64,000 nt of DNA. Source: Teichococcus rhizosphaerae (GTDB lineage: Bacteria; Pseudomonadota; Alphaproteobacteria; Acetobacterales; Acetobacteraceae). The notes below the pieces were generated by a model. It was given only the letters and a program-made list of their open reading frames with translations. It was not told where the DNA came from and did not search any database. Positions 38,353 through 46,527 of the stretch are shown here, piece by piece; position 1 is the stretch's first letter; every line of letters starts with the position of its first letter. The translations under genes were made by a program, and so were the position numbers. The DNA lies in NCBI RefSeq assembly GCF_002631185.1, contig NZ_PDNU01000001.1, positions 1 to 64,000 of the forward strand, written 5' to 3'.

Positions 38353-39297
38353 TCAGCCGGCGTCATCCAGCCCGATGGCGCGCAGCCGGGCACGTTCCTC
38401 GTCCCAGCCCTGGCGCTCCTTGACGTTGAGGAACAGGTGGACGCGGCGCTCCAGCAGCTTCTCCAGCTCGGAGCGCGCCCGGCGGCCGATCTCCTTCACG
38501 CGGCTGCCGCCATCGCCGATCAGGATGGCCTTCTGCGTGGCGCGGCCGACATAGATGGTGCAGTCGATCCGTACCGAGCCGTCGCGCCGCTCCTGCCACT
38601 GCTCGGTTTCCACCGTGGTGTGGTGCGGCACCTCCTCATGCGTCTGGCGCAGGATCTGCTCGCGCACGATCTCGGCCGCCAGCATCCGCTCCGGCAGGTC
38701 GGAAAGCTCGTCCTCCGGGAACAGCCAGGGGCCGTAGGGCAGGCGGGCGGCCAGGGCGGTCATCAGCCGGTCGAGGCCATCGCCTTTCTCCGCGCTGATC
38801 ATGAAGGTCTCCTCGAAGGAGAGCTGCTCGTTCAGCGTGGCGGTCAGCGGCAGCAGGCGCTTGGTGTCGATCAGGTCCGACTTGTTCAGCACCAGCCAGA
38901 TCGGCACCTTGGAGCGCTTGAGCACGGAGATGATGGACTGCACCGCCTCCGTCATGCCCGCGCGGGCATCGACGATCAGCAGTGCCACGTCCGCGTCCTG
39001 CGCGCCTTCCCAGGCGGCGGCGACCATGGCGCGGTCCAGCCGGCGGCGGGGCGCGAAGATGCCGGGCGTGTCGGTCAGCACGATCTGCGTCCGGCCCTGC
39101 ATCACCACGGCGCGGATGCGGAAGCGGGTGGTCTGCGGCTTGGGCGAGACGATGCTCACCTTGCTGCCGGCCAGCCGGTTCACCAGGGTGGACTTGCCCG
39201 CATTGGGCGCGCCCACCACGGCGACGAGGCCGCAGCGCGTGGGCTCCTCCCCCTCGGCGGGGGTGGCGGGAGCGGGTTCGGGGGAGATCTCGGTCAT
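38353..39297 (-). CDS. era: GTPase Era
   Basis: A 314-residue GTPase needed for 16S rRNA maturation and 30S assembly. The G1 loop GAPNAGKS is at 29-36, G2 is within PQTTRFRIRAVV, G3 is DTPG, and G4 is NKSD. The C-terminal KH domain contains ILIGDGGSRVKEIGRRARSE. A 20-residue acidic N-terminal extension precedes the G domain. The start at 39297 overlaps the rnc stop by four bases (ATGA), so the two are coupled. Confidence 0.96.
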   Translation of the reverse strand: MTEISPEPAPATPAEGEEPTRCGLVAVVGAPNAGKSTLVNRLAGSKVSIVSPKPQTTRFRIRAVVMQGRTQIVLTDTPGIFAPRRRLDRAMVAAAWEGAQDADVALLIVDARAGMTEAVQSIISVLKRSKVPIWLVLNKSDLIDTKRLLPLTATLNEQLSFEETFMISAEKGDGLDRLMTALAARLPYGPWLFPEDELSDLPERMLAAEIVREQILRQTHEEVPHHTTVETEQWQERRDGSVRIDCTIYVGRATQKAILIGDGGSRVKEIGRRARSELEKLLERRVHLFLNVKERQGWDEERARLRAIGLDDAG

Positions 39298-39995
39298 GTC
39301 TTGTCGCGTCCTGCCAGCCAGGCCTCGGCCGCCGCCTGTTCGGCCGCGCGCTTGGATTCGCCACGGCCCTCCGCCTCGCGCCCGCCAGCGCGGACGGCCA
39401 CGACGAAGACCGGCATATGGGAAGGCCCCGTGGTCGAGACCAGCCGGTATTCCGGCAATCCCTCGGCGCGGCCCAGCGTGTGTTCCTGCAGGCGGCTCTT
39501 GGCGGACATGGGCGGCGTCGGGTCCGCCTCCATGAAGGCGGCCCATTCGCGGCGGACGAAGCCGCGCGCCACCTCCAGCCCGGCATCGAGGTAGAGCGCG
39601 CCGATCAGCGCCTCGGTCGCGTCGGCGATGACGGTGCCGCGGCCGCGCAGGCCCGTGCGCCCCTCGGCAGGCGGGATGCGCAGCGCGGCGGGCAGGCCGA
39701 TCGCCTCGCCCACCTTGGCCAGCGTGTCGGCCGCCACCAGCACGGAAAGGCGCTTGCCCAGCGCGCCCTCGCGCTCGTTCGGGAAGCGCTCGGCCAGCCA
39801 CTCGGCCATCACCAGGGCCAGCACGCGGTCGCCCAGGAACTCCAGCCGCTCGTTGGAATCGAGCATGCCGCGCTTGGGGTCGGCCGCGGAGCGGTGCGTC
39901 ATCGCCTGCGACAGCAGCGCCGGGTCGGTGAAGCGGTGGCCGATGCGGGACAGGAAGACCGCCCCGTCCGGCAGGGCGGGACCGGCCTTGCTCAT
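39294..39995 (-). CDS. rnc: Ribonuclease III
   Basis: A 233-residue double-strand-specific endonuclease. The catalytic signature NERLEFLGDRVLAL is at 48-61 and the second acidic motif in DATEALIGALYLDAG, followed by a C-terminal double-stranded-RNA-binding domain (SRLQEHTLGRAEGLPEY to AAEQAAAEAWL). It processes rRNA precursors and mRNAs. The start at 39995 (MSKAGPALPDG) follows GAGGGAG; the open frame upstream to 40088 overlaps lepB and is rejected. It starts 13 bases after lepB. Confidence 0.96.
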   Translation of the reverse strand: MSKAGPALPDGAVFLSRIGHRFTDPALLSQAMTHRSAADPKRGMLDSNERLEFLGDRVLALVMAEWLAERFPNEREGALGKRLSVLVAADTLAKVGEAIGLPAALRIPPAEGRTGLRGRGTVIADATEALIGALYLDAGLEVARGFVRREWAAFMEADPTPPMSAKSRLQEHTLGRAEGLPEYRLVSTTGPSHMPVFVVAVRAGGREAEGRGESKRAAEQAAAEAWLAGRDKT

Positions 39996-40008
39996 GCCTG
40001 CCGCTCCC

Positions 40009-40758
40009 TCACCGCACGCCCGAGAAGAGGCGGTCCCAGCGCACCGCGAAGGGCCAGGCCCACACCTCCCACCACGCGGCCGAGCCATCGACCGAGAAGA
40101 AGATCATCTCGGCGCGGCCCACCAGGTTCTCCACCGGCACGAAGCCCACCGCGTTCATCTCGCGGCTGTCGAGGCTGTTGTCGCGGTTGTCGCCCATGGC
40201 GAAGACATGGCCGGGCGGCACCACGAACTCGGCCGTGTTGTCGTAGTGCCCGTCATCCGAGGCTTCCAGGATCTCGTGCCGCACAGGCGCGGCGCCGGCC
40301 GAGGCGGGCAGGGTCTCGCGGTAGCGGCGCACCGTCATGCGCGGGCCATCGCCTTCCACCGTGTAGGGGCCGAGCCCCTCGCGCGGCACTTCCTGGCCGT
40401 TGAGAAAGAGCTTGCCGCCGCGCATCTGGATGCGGTCGCCGGGCAGGCCCACGATGCGCTTGATGTAGTCCGTGCTGTTGTCGCGCGGGAACTTGAACAC
40501 CGCCACGTCGCCGCGCGCCGGCATCGAGCCGAAGATCCGGCCCTGGAACAGCTCCGGGCTGAAGGGCATGGAGTGCCGCGAATAGCCATAGGCGTATTTC
40601 GAGACGAACAGGTAGTCCCCCACCAGCAGGGTGGGGATCATGCTGCCCGAAGGGATGTTGAAGGGCTCGAAGGCAACGGTCCGGATGCCGACGGCGATAA
40701 GCCCGGCATAGACCACGGTCTTGATGCTTTCGAGCCAGCCACCGGTTTTCTTGGTCAT
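40009..40758 (-). CDS. lepB: Signal peptidase I
   Basis: A 249-residue inner-membrane peptidase removing signal peptides. One N-terminal helix (about 10-30) is followed by the catalytic Ser39 in PSGSMIPTL, the catalytic Lys100 in DYIKRIVGLPGD, and the box E motif GDNRDNSLDSR. It heads the lepB-rnc-era-recO run, with very short spacing throughout. The LLM oxidoreductase upstream on the same strand ends 88 bp before it. Confidence 0.96.
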   Translation of the reverse strand: MTKKTGGWLESIKTVVYAGLIAVGIRTVAFEPFNIPSGSMIPTLLVGDYLFVSKYAYGYSRHSMPFSPELFQGRIFGSMPARGDVAVFKFPRDNSTDYIKRIVGLPGDRIQMRGGKLFLNGQEVPREGLGPYTVEGDGPRMTVRRYRETLPASAGAAPVRHEILEASDDGHYDNTAEFVVPPGHVFAMGDNRDNSLDSREMNAVGFVPVENLVGRAEMIFFSVDGSAAWWEVWAWPFAVRWDRLFSGVR

Positions 40759-40846
40759 CGGATGGTGTGCGCGAGGCCCTGCTTCGGTACGCCGCGCCAG
40801 CCGCCGCGACCCAGGAGGGGGGTAGAGCGCGGGGCGGGGTGTGCTG

Positions 40847-41917
40847 TCAAGGAAGGGCAGCCGCCGGCAGGGGCGCCGCGCCCGCCCCGGCGGCGCCCGG
40901 AAGGCCGAAGGCGCCGGCCAGCAGGCGCAGCGATGCCCGCCGCGCCGCCGGGTCGTGCACCGGGGTCAGGACCGCCACCTCGGCGGCGCCCAGCTCGGCC
41001 GCCAGCGCCTCCAGCCGCTCCCGCACCTGCGGCGCCGTGCCGATGATGGCGCGCGCCTGCATCCGCGCCAGCTTCTCCCGCTCCGCCTCGGTGCAGGGAT
41101 GGGCCTCGGCCTCTTCGGGGCTCGGCAGGGGCGGGTAGATGCCGCGGTCGCGCGAGAGGCGCCACAGGGCGCGGGAGGAGAAGAGCCGCGCCGCCTCCGC
41201 CTCCGTGTCCGCGCAAAGGGCGAAGACGGCGATCGCCGCGTGCGGCGCCGGCAGCCGTCCCGCCTCGGGGCGGAAGCCCTGGCGGTAGAGCGCCATCGCC
41301 TGCCCGGCGCCCGCGCCATCGGTGATGAAGTGCGCGAAGCAGTAGGGCAGGCCGAAATAGGCGGCGAGCTGCGCGCCATAGTCGGAGCTGCCGAGCATCC
41401 ACAGCTCCGGCCGCGTCGGCACCTCGGGCTGGGCGCGGATGTCGCGGAAGGGGTGGCTCGCCGGCAGCCCCTCGCCGAGCCAGCCCAGCAGCTCCTGCAC
41501 CTGCGCGGGGAAGCGGTCGCCCTGGCCGAGCAGGCCCTGCGCGGCGGCGGGGTTCAGCGCATAGGCGGTGCGCCCGTCGCTGCCCGGCGCCCGGCCGACG
41601 CCGAGATCGATCCGCCCCGGCGCGATCGCTTCCAGCACGCGGAACTGCTCGGCCACCTTCAGGGCGGCGTAGTGCGGCAGCATCACCCCCGCCGAGCCCA
41701 CGCGGATGCGCCGCGTGGTGGCGGCGATGGCCGCGATCAGGATCTCGGGTGCGGCGCCGGCATGGCTCTGGCTGTTGTGGTGCTCCGCCAGCCAGTAGCG
41801 GGCATAGCCCAGCGCATCGGCGTATTGCGCCGCCGCCAGGGTTTCGCGGATCGCCGCGCCGGCATCGCGGCCGGAGGCGATGGTGGACTGGTCAAGGATG
41901 GAGAGGACGAGGGCCAT
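40847..41917 (-). CDS. LLM class flavin-dependent oxidoreductase
   Basis: A 356-residue member of the bacterial luciferase-like (MsnO8) group. N-terminal LSILDQSTIASG, then ALGYARYWLAEHHNSQSHAG, VGSAGVMLPHYAALKVAEQF and RIDLGVGRAPGSDGRTAYAL are the family segments around the FMN site. It probably uses reduced flavin and oxygen, but the substrate is unknown. It is divergent from the MarR-type regulator (46-bp gap), which may control it. Confidence 0.9.
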   Translation of the reverse strand: MALVLSILDQSTIASGRDAGAAIRETLAAAQYADALGYARYWLAEHHNSQSHAGAAPEILIAAIAATTRRIRVGSAGVMLPHYAALKVAEQFRVLEAIAPGRIDLGVGRAPGSDGRTAYALNPAAAQGLLGQGDRFPAQVQELLGWLGEGLPASHPFRDIRAQPEVPTRPELWMLGSSDYGAQLAAYFGLPYCFAHFITDGAGAGQAMALYRQGFRPEAGRLPAPHAAIAVFALCADTEAEAARLFSSRALWRLSRDRGIYPPLPSPEEAEAHPCTEAEREKLARMQARAIIGTAPQVRERLEALAAELGAAEVAVLTPVHDPAARRASLRLLAGAFGLPGAAGAGAAPLPAAALP

Positions 41918-41963
41918 GGCGTCAGGGTAGCGTCTCGCCGTCGCACGAAAAGGAAAAGCTGTG

Positions 41964-42392
41964 ATGGAGGAGGATCGGGCCAGTCGCGCCGTCGCCGCGG
42001 CGCATACATCCGTGATGCGCCAGCAATTCGCGCTGCTGCGTGCCGCCCGCTGCCCGGCGGTGCGGGGGCCGGAGCGGATCTGGTGCTTCCTGGAGGCGGT
42101 GCGGGCTGCCCATGGCGGCGTGCGGCTGACGCAGAAGGATCTCTACGCGATGAGCTCCGGCATGCTGAGCATGGCCACGCTTTCCCGCGCCGTGGCGGAT
42201 GGGGTGGAGCATGGCTATCTGGTGCAGCGCCCGGCGCCGGAGGACAACCGGGTGCGGCTGATCGAGCCCACGCCCCTCGGCCTGCGCCGGCTGGCGCAGA
42301 TGGCGCCCGGCGCGCTGGAGGAACTGCGCGACGCCCTCGCCGAAGCCGACGGCGCGAGGGGCGCCCCCCAGGGCGAGCCGCCGGGCGGGTGA
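41964..42392 (+). CDS. MarR-like winged-helix regulator
   Basis: A 142-residue protein. The winged helix spans about 50-110: VRLTQKDLYAMSSGMLSMATLSRAVADGVE (shown in part as LTQKDLYAMSSGMLSMATLS), a wing QRPAPEDNRVRLIEPTPLG, then a C-terminal helix. The pattern fits MarR-type or related single-domain regulators. The start may be ATG 41964 or the GTG just before it. It is divergent from the LLM oxidoreductase, its likely target. Confidence 0.72.
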   Translation: MEEDRASRAVAAAHTSVMRQQFALLRAARCPAVRGPERIWCFLEAVRAAHGGVRLTQKDLYAMSSGMLSMATLSRAVADGVEHGYLVQRPAPEDNRVRLIEPTPLGLRRLAQMAPGALEELRDALAEADGARGAPQGEPPGG

Positions 42393-42461
42393 GGCCGGCG
42401 GGTGGCGCCATCCGGGGCGAGGGCGCTCCGGATGGCGGGATGCCGGAGCGGCTTCCGCCGC

Positions 42462-43556
42462 TCAGCCGGCGGCGCGCGGCGGGGCGGAAGGGTGGGCGCG
42501 CGCGGGGTGGCGGTGCGGCTCGTGGTCCAGCGGGCCTTCCACCAGCCAGTCCGCTCCCTCGGCGGTGGCGAAGTCCGGCCCGAGAGGCGCCTTGCCGGCG
42601 CCGCCGGGCAGGTCCAGCACATAGGCAGGCCAGGCCAGGCCGGTGAGCCGCCCGCGCAAGGCGCGCAGGATGCGGCGCCCTTCCGCGATGGGCACCTCGA
42701 AGCGCGCCGTGCCGGGGGCGCGGTCGAGCTGGTGCAGGTAGTAGGGCTTCACCTGCGCGGCCAGCATGGCGCGGAACAGCGCCTCCAGCGCCTCTGCGCT
42801 GTCGTTCACGCCCCGCAGCAGCACGCTCTGGCCGAGCAGCGCGACGCCCGCGCGGCGCAGGCGGCGCAGCGCATCGAGGGCGGGTGCCGCGAACTCGCGC
42901 GCATGGTTGGTATGGACGCACAGGAACAGCGCCTTCTCGCTGTCCAGCGCCTCGGCCAGCGCGGCCGTCACGCGCCCCGGCGCCGAGACCGGCACGCGCG
43001 AATGCAGCCGGATGATGTCGAGATGCGGGCTGGCCGAGAGGCGCGCCAGGATGTGCCGGAGGCGGCGGGGCGAGAGCATCAGCGGGTCGCCGCCGGTCAG
43101 GATCGCCTCGCGCACCGTAGGCGTGGCGGCGAACCAGTCCAGCGCCGCCTCCAGCTCCGCCTCGGACAGCAGACCGCCATCCGGCCCCACCACCTCGCGC
43201 CGGAAGCAGAAGCGGCAATAGACGGGGCAGGCCAGCAGCGGCTTGAGCAGGGCGCGGTCGGGGTAGCGGTGCACCACGCCCTTCACGGGGGTGAAGGGAG
43301 CGTCGCTGGTCGGGTCGCTGCGCTCCTCGGGGAGCGTTTCCAGCTCGGCGATGTCCGGCACGTATTGCCGGGCGATGGGGTCGGCCGGGTCGGCGGGGTC
43401 GATCAGCGCCCGCACCACGGGGGTGATGGCGATGGCATAGGTGGCCGACAGCCGCTCCAGCCCCGGCGCGGCCTCGGGCGGCACAAGGCCCGCCTCCACC
43501 AGTCCGGCGGCGTCGCGCAGGGTGCGGGGCTTCAAAGGAGCGGAACCATCAGGCAT
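42462..43556 (-). CDS. epmB: EF-P beta-lysylation protein EpmB (lysine 2,3-aminomutase family)
   Basis: A 364-residue radical-SAM enzyme. The 4Fe-4S cluster cysteines are Cys110, Cys114 and Cys117 in LACPVYCRFCFRR, followed by AILTGGDPLML and the PLP/lysine region VKPYYLHQLDRAPGTARFEV. In EpmB the product (R)-beta-lysine is attached by EpmA to elongation factor P. The divergent neighbour is epmA, 37 bp away, which strongly supports this name over a catabolic lysine aminomutase. efp itself is not in the window. Confidence 0.9.
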   Translation of the reverse strand: MPDGSAPLKPRTLRDAAGLVEAGLVPPEAAPGLERLSATYAIAITPVVRALIDPADPADPIARQYVPDIAELETLPEERSDPTSDAPFTPVKGVVHRYPDRALLKPLLACPVYCRFCFRREVVGPDGGLLSEAELEAALDWFAATPTVREAILTGGDPLMLSPRRLRHILARLSASPHLDIIRLHSRVPVSAPGRVTAALAEALDSEKALFLCVHTNHAREFAAPALDALRRLRRAGVALLGQSVLLRGVNDSAEALEALFRAMLAAQVKPYYLHQLDRAPGTARFEVPIAEGRRILRALRGRLTGLAWPAYVLDLPGGAGKAPLGPDFATAEGADWLVEGPLDHEPHRHPARAHPSAPPRAAG

Positions 43557-43593
43557 GGTCGCGCGCCTTACGCCCGGAGGCCGCGCCGCCGCA

Positions 43594-44670
43594 ATGCCCG
43601 ATCCCGCATCCCAGCCCCACCGCCCGGCATGGCACCCCGAAAGCCTGGCGCGCCGCCTGCCGGTGCTGCGCCGCCGCGCCGGCCTGATGGCGCAAACGCG
43701 CGCCTTCTTCGCGGCGCGCGGCTACACGGAGGTGGAAACCCCGGCCCTGGTGCCGGCGCCGGGCATGGAGGTGCACCTCGCCGCCTTTCGCAGCGAGTTC
43801 CGCCCCATGCTGGGGGAGGGCGGCTTTCCGCTCTGGCTGCGCACCTCGCCGGAACTGGCCATCAAGCGGCTGCTGGTGGCGGGGTGCGGGCCGGTGTTCG
43901 AGCTGGCGCGGGTGTGGCGCAACGGTGAGGTCTCGCCCCGCCACTCGCCCGAGTTCACCATGCTGGAATGGTACCGCCCCGGCGCCACCCTGGACGCGCT
44001 GATGGACGAGACGGAGGATTTCTGCCGCGCCGTGCTGCCGCCGCGCATCGCCTGGGAAGGGGTGGAGACCGACCTCGGCCAGCCCTTCGAGCGGCTGACC
44101 GTGGCCGAGGCGTTCCGCCGCCACGCCGGCGGGCTCGACATCCTGTCCACCCTGGATGCGGCGGGCGAGGGCGACGCCGCCGCGCTGCACGCGGCCGCGC
44201 GCGGGGCCGGCATCTCCCCGCGCGAAGGCGAGAACTGGGAGGATCTGTTCTTCCGCATCCTGCTGGAACGGGTGGAGCCCGCGATCGGGCGCGGGCGCGC
44301 CACTTTTCTGACCCACTGGCCGGCCCCGCAGGCCGCCCTGGCCCGGCGCGACCCGGCCGACCCCCGCGCGGCGCTGCGCTTCGAGCTGTTCATGGCCGGC
44401 ATCGAGCTGGCCAACGCCTTCGACGAGCTGACCGACGCGGAGGAGCAGGCCGCCCGCTTCGCCCGCGACCTGGCCGAGCGGCAGCGCCTGTACGGCGAGG
44501 GCTGGCCGGTGGACGCCGATTTCCTCGCCGCCCTGGCGCGGGGCATGCCGCCCACCGCCGGCATCGCGCTCGGCTTCGACCGGCTGGCCATGCTGGCGGC
44601 GGGCGCGGACAGCGTCGCGGACACGCTGTGGCTGGGCGGCTGGCCCTATCCGCCCGGGCCACGATCCTGA
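43594..44670 (+). CDS. epmA: Elongation factor P lysine ligase EpmA (GenX/PoxA)
   Basis: A 358-residue paralogue of the lysyl-tRNA synthetase catalytic domain without the anticodon-binding domain. Class II motifs are seen: FFAARGYTEVETPALVPAPG (motif 1), FELARVWRNGEVSPRHSPEF (motif 2) and GIALGFDRLAMLAAG (motif 3). It ligates beta-lysine to a Lys of EF-P so ribosomes pass polyproline stretches. The divergent epmB gene is 37 bp away, so the two starts share one short control region. Confidence 0.93.
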   Translation: MPDPASQPHRPAWHPESLARRLPVLRRRAGLMAQTRAFFAARGYTEVETPALVPAPGMEVHLAAFRSEFRPMLGEGGFPLWLRTSPELAIKRLLVAGCGPVFELARVWRNGEVSPRHSPEFTMLEWYRPGATLDALMDETEDFCRAVLPPRIAWEGVETDLGQPFERLTVAEAFRRHAGGLDILSTLDAAGEGDAAALHAAARGAGISPREGENWEDLFFRILLERVEPAIGRGRATFLTHWPAPQAALARRDPADPRAALRFELFMAGIELANAFDELTDAEEQAARFARDLAERQRLYGEGWPVDADFLAALARGMPPTAGIALGFDRLAMLAAGADSVADTLWLGGWPYPPGPRS

Positions 44671-44687
44671 GCGCGGGCGGCGCTGGC

Positions 44688-45605
44688 ATGGGCAACGGGG
44701 ACGAGACGCAGGAGAGGGCAGGCGCCGCTTCCTGGCCCACCGCCCATGAGGGCGGGCCGCGCTACCGGCCGCTGCTGGGTCCGGAGCAGCTTCGTGTCGC
44801 GCGCTGGCGGCGGCTGGGCGATGCCTGGGCCCGGCTGGCGGCGCCCCTCCGGGGCCACGCCCTGCTGTTTCCCCGCCGCCTCGACGCTGCCCTGGCCGCG
44901 CTGCGGCGGGGTGCCTCCGCCGTGCCGCCCCGGCTGGAGGAGGCGGAGCACTATTTCGGCGCCGGGCTTCTGGTGTGGGTGCCGCCGCGCCGCCTGTGCT
45001 GGCAACTGCTCGACGTGGTGACCGATGGGCGGCGGAGCTTCCGGCTGGCGCACCGCTTCCTGGATGCGGGCGACTGGTCCGGCGCCGCCGAACCGCTGGC
45101 GAGCAGCGTGGTGCATCTGGAGATGGCCGCCCTGTGCCAGCCGGGCACGGCCTACCGGAACAGCGGCGTGTACCGCTATATGCTGGAGCGCGCGGCGGCG
45201 GGGCAGCCCGAGCGGCGCAACGGGGTGGCGCTCGCCACGCCGGCGCTGGTGGAGGCGTACTTCACCCACTACGCCGCGCTGCGCGACGGGATGCGGCGGG
45301 AAGGCTACCGCCCGCGCCATGCCCTGCCGCCGGCGCCCGCCCATGCGCTGCGCGGTGTCGGTGCCGAGCGGCGGGAAGGGGAGGCGGGGCTGGCCATCGG
45401 ACCGCGCGGGGAGGTCCTGCGCCTGCTGGGCGGCCGCCACCGCACGGCCCTGGCGCAGCTGCTGGACCTGCCGGCCATGCCGGGACGGGTGCGGCTGGTG
45501 CATGCCGCCTGGCTCGCGGCGGAGGCGGAGCGGCTCGGCCTGCCCCCGCACCGGGCGCTGCCGGAGGCCCTCGCCGCGTTGCAGGCGCGGCTGCGGGAAG
45601 GCTGA
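44688..45605 (+). CDS. Unrecognised protein with ParB-like GGRHR motif
   Basis: A 305-residue cytoplasmic protein starting 17 bp after epmA. I do not recognise the family. It is rich in Arg, Ala and Leu. Residues 60-175 include RLEEAEHYFGAGLLVWVPPR and TAYRNSGVYRYMLERAAAGQ. Near the C-terminus GPRGEVLRLLGGRHRTALAQ resembles the GGRHR-type loop of ParB/Srx-fold domains that bind nucleotides. Similar loops occur in hypothetical proteins of polysaccharide clusters, but no such genes are here. The start has no clear ribosome-binding site. It may be cotranscribed with epmA. Confidence 0.6.
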   Translation: MGNGDETQERAGAASWPTAHEGGPRYRPLLGPEQLRVARWRRLGDAWARLAAPLRGHALLFPRRLDAALAALRRGASAVPPRLEEAEHYFGAGLLVWVPPRRLCWQLLDVVTDGRRSFRLAHRFLDAGDWSGAAEPLASSVVHLEMAALCQPGTAYRNSGVYRYMLERAAAGQPERRNGVALATPALVEAYFTHYAALRDGMRREGYRPRHALPPAPAHALRGVGAERREGEAGLAIGPRGEVLRLLGGRHRTALAQLLDLPAMPGRVRLVHAAWLAAEAERLGLPPHRALPEALAALQARLREG

Positions 45606-45621
45606 TGGAAGGGGCGGCTTA

Positions 45622-45709
45622 GAGCATCTTCTGATCGGGTGAGGATGCTCCTGAAGACAATGTGCTAGAGCAATTGCCGCGAGCCAGGGCGAACGGAAAC
45701 TGCTCTAGC
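45622..45709. repeat. Pair of intergenic palindromes (REP-like element)
   Basis: The first hairpin is gagcatc/gatgctc (45622-45628 with 45644-45650). The second is gctagagca/tgctctagc (45664-45672 with 45701-45709), a 9-bp perfect inverted repeat with a 28-base loop. The second ends inside the bpt stop codon. The TAGAGCA...TGCTCTA ends resemble small palindromic repeats scattered in other alphaproteobacterial genomes. This is the only copy pair I see here. Confidence 0.6.
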
Positions 45710-46463
45710 CGCCCGGCACCAGCACGGAGCGCGCGGCGGCGTATTCCTCCAGCGGGCGCCAGGCGCCGCCGGTCAGCACCTCGCTCGGATGGAAGCGGGC
45801 CTTGTAGGCCATCTTGCGGCTCTGCGGCACCCAGTAGCCCAGATAGACATAAGGCAGCCCCAGCTCCACCGCCCGCCGCACCAGCCACATGACGATGAAG
45901 GTGCCGAGCGAGCGCTTCTCCATCTCCGGGTCGTAGAAGGAATACACGGCGGAAAGGCCGTCGCTCAGCCAGTCGGTCAGGCAGCCGCCGAGCAGCCGGC
46001 CATCGGCGTCGCGAAACTCCACCAGCCCGGTGGTGATGGGCGTGTCCTCCACCATGGCGCGGTAGTCGTAGAAGCCCATCGCCGCCATGTCGCCGTCCTG
46101 GTGGCGGCCGCGCTGGTAGCGCTGGAACAGCGAGAACTGCTCGGCCGTGGCGCGCGCCGGGGCGGGGTTGCCCTGCACCTCCGCATTGGCGCGGGCGACC
46201 CGGCGCTGGGTGCGGTCCGGCAGGAAGCCCGCGGCATCGATGCGGATGGGGATGCAGGCCTGGCAGCCCGGGCAGACCGGCGAATAGGCGATGTTGTGGC
46301 TGCGGCGGAAGCCCGCCCGCGAAAGGCGGTCATGCAGCGGCTCGGCATCGGGGCCGGTCAGCTCGGTCACGATCTTCCGTTCCAGGCGGCCGGCCAGGTA
46401 GGGGCATGGCAGCGGCGCGGTGGTGTAGAAGAATTGCGGGCGGCGGGTGGAGCGGTGCAGCAT
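45705..46463 (-). CDS. bpt: Aspartate/glutamate leucyltransferase (Ate1/Bpt family)
   Basis: A 252-residue aminoacyl-tRNA-protein transferase. The N-terminal Cys cluster YSPVCPGCQACIPIRID, the FSLFQRYQRGRHQDGDM segment, LTDWLSDGLSAVYSFYDPE and YVYLGYWVPQSRKMAYKARF are typical. It attaches Leu to N-terminal Asp or Glu of proteins, marking them for ClpS/ClpAP by the N-end rule. The start at 46463 (MLHRSTRRPQFF) follows GGGAACAG. Its TAG stop lies within a palindromic repeat. Confidence 0.93.
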   Translation of the reverse strand: MLHRSTRRPQFFYTTAPLPCPYLAGRLERKIVTELTGPDAEPLHDRLSRAGFRRSHNIAYSPVCPGCQACIPIRIDAAGFLPDRTQRRVARANAEVQGNPAPARATAEQFSLFQRYQRGRHQDGDMAAMGFYDYRAMVEDTPITTGLVEFRDADGRLLGGCLTDWLSDGLSAVYSFYDPEMEKRSLGTFIVMWLVRRAVELGLPYVYLGYWVPQSRKMAYKARFHPSEVLTGGAWRPLEEYAAARSVLVPGG

Positions 46464-46527
46464 CTGTTCCCCTACTTTCCCCGCCGGCGCGGCAGGATGC
46501 AACGGTGGATGCGCGCCCACCGCCCTG

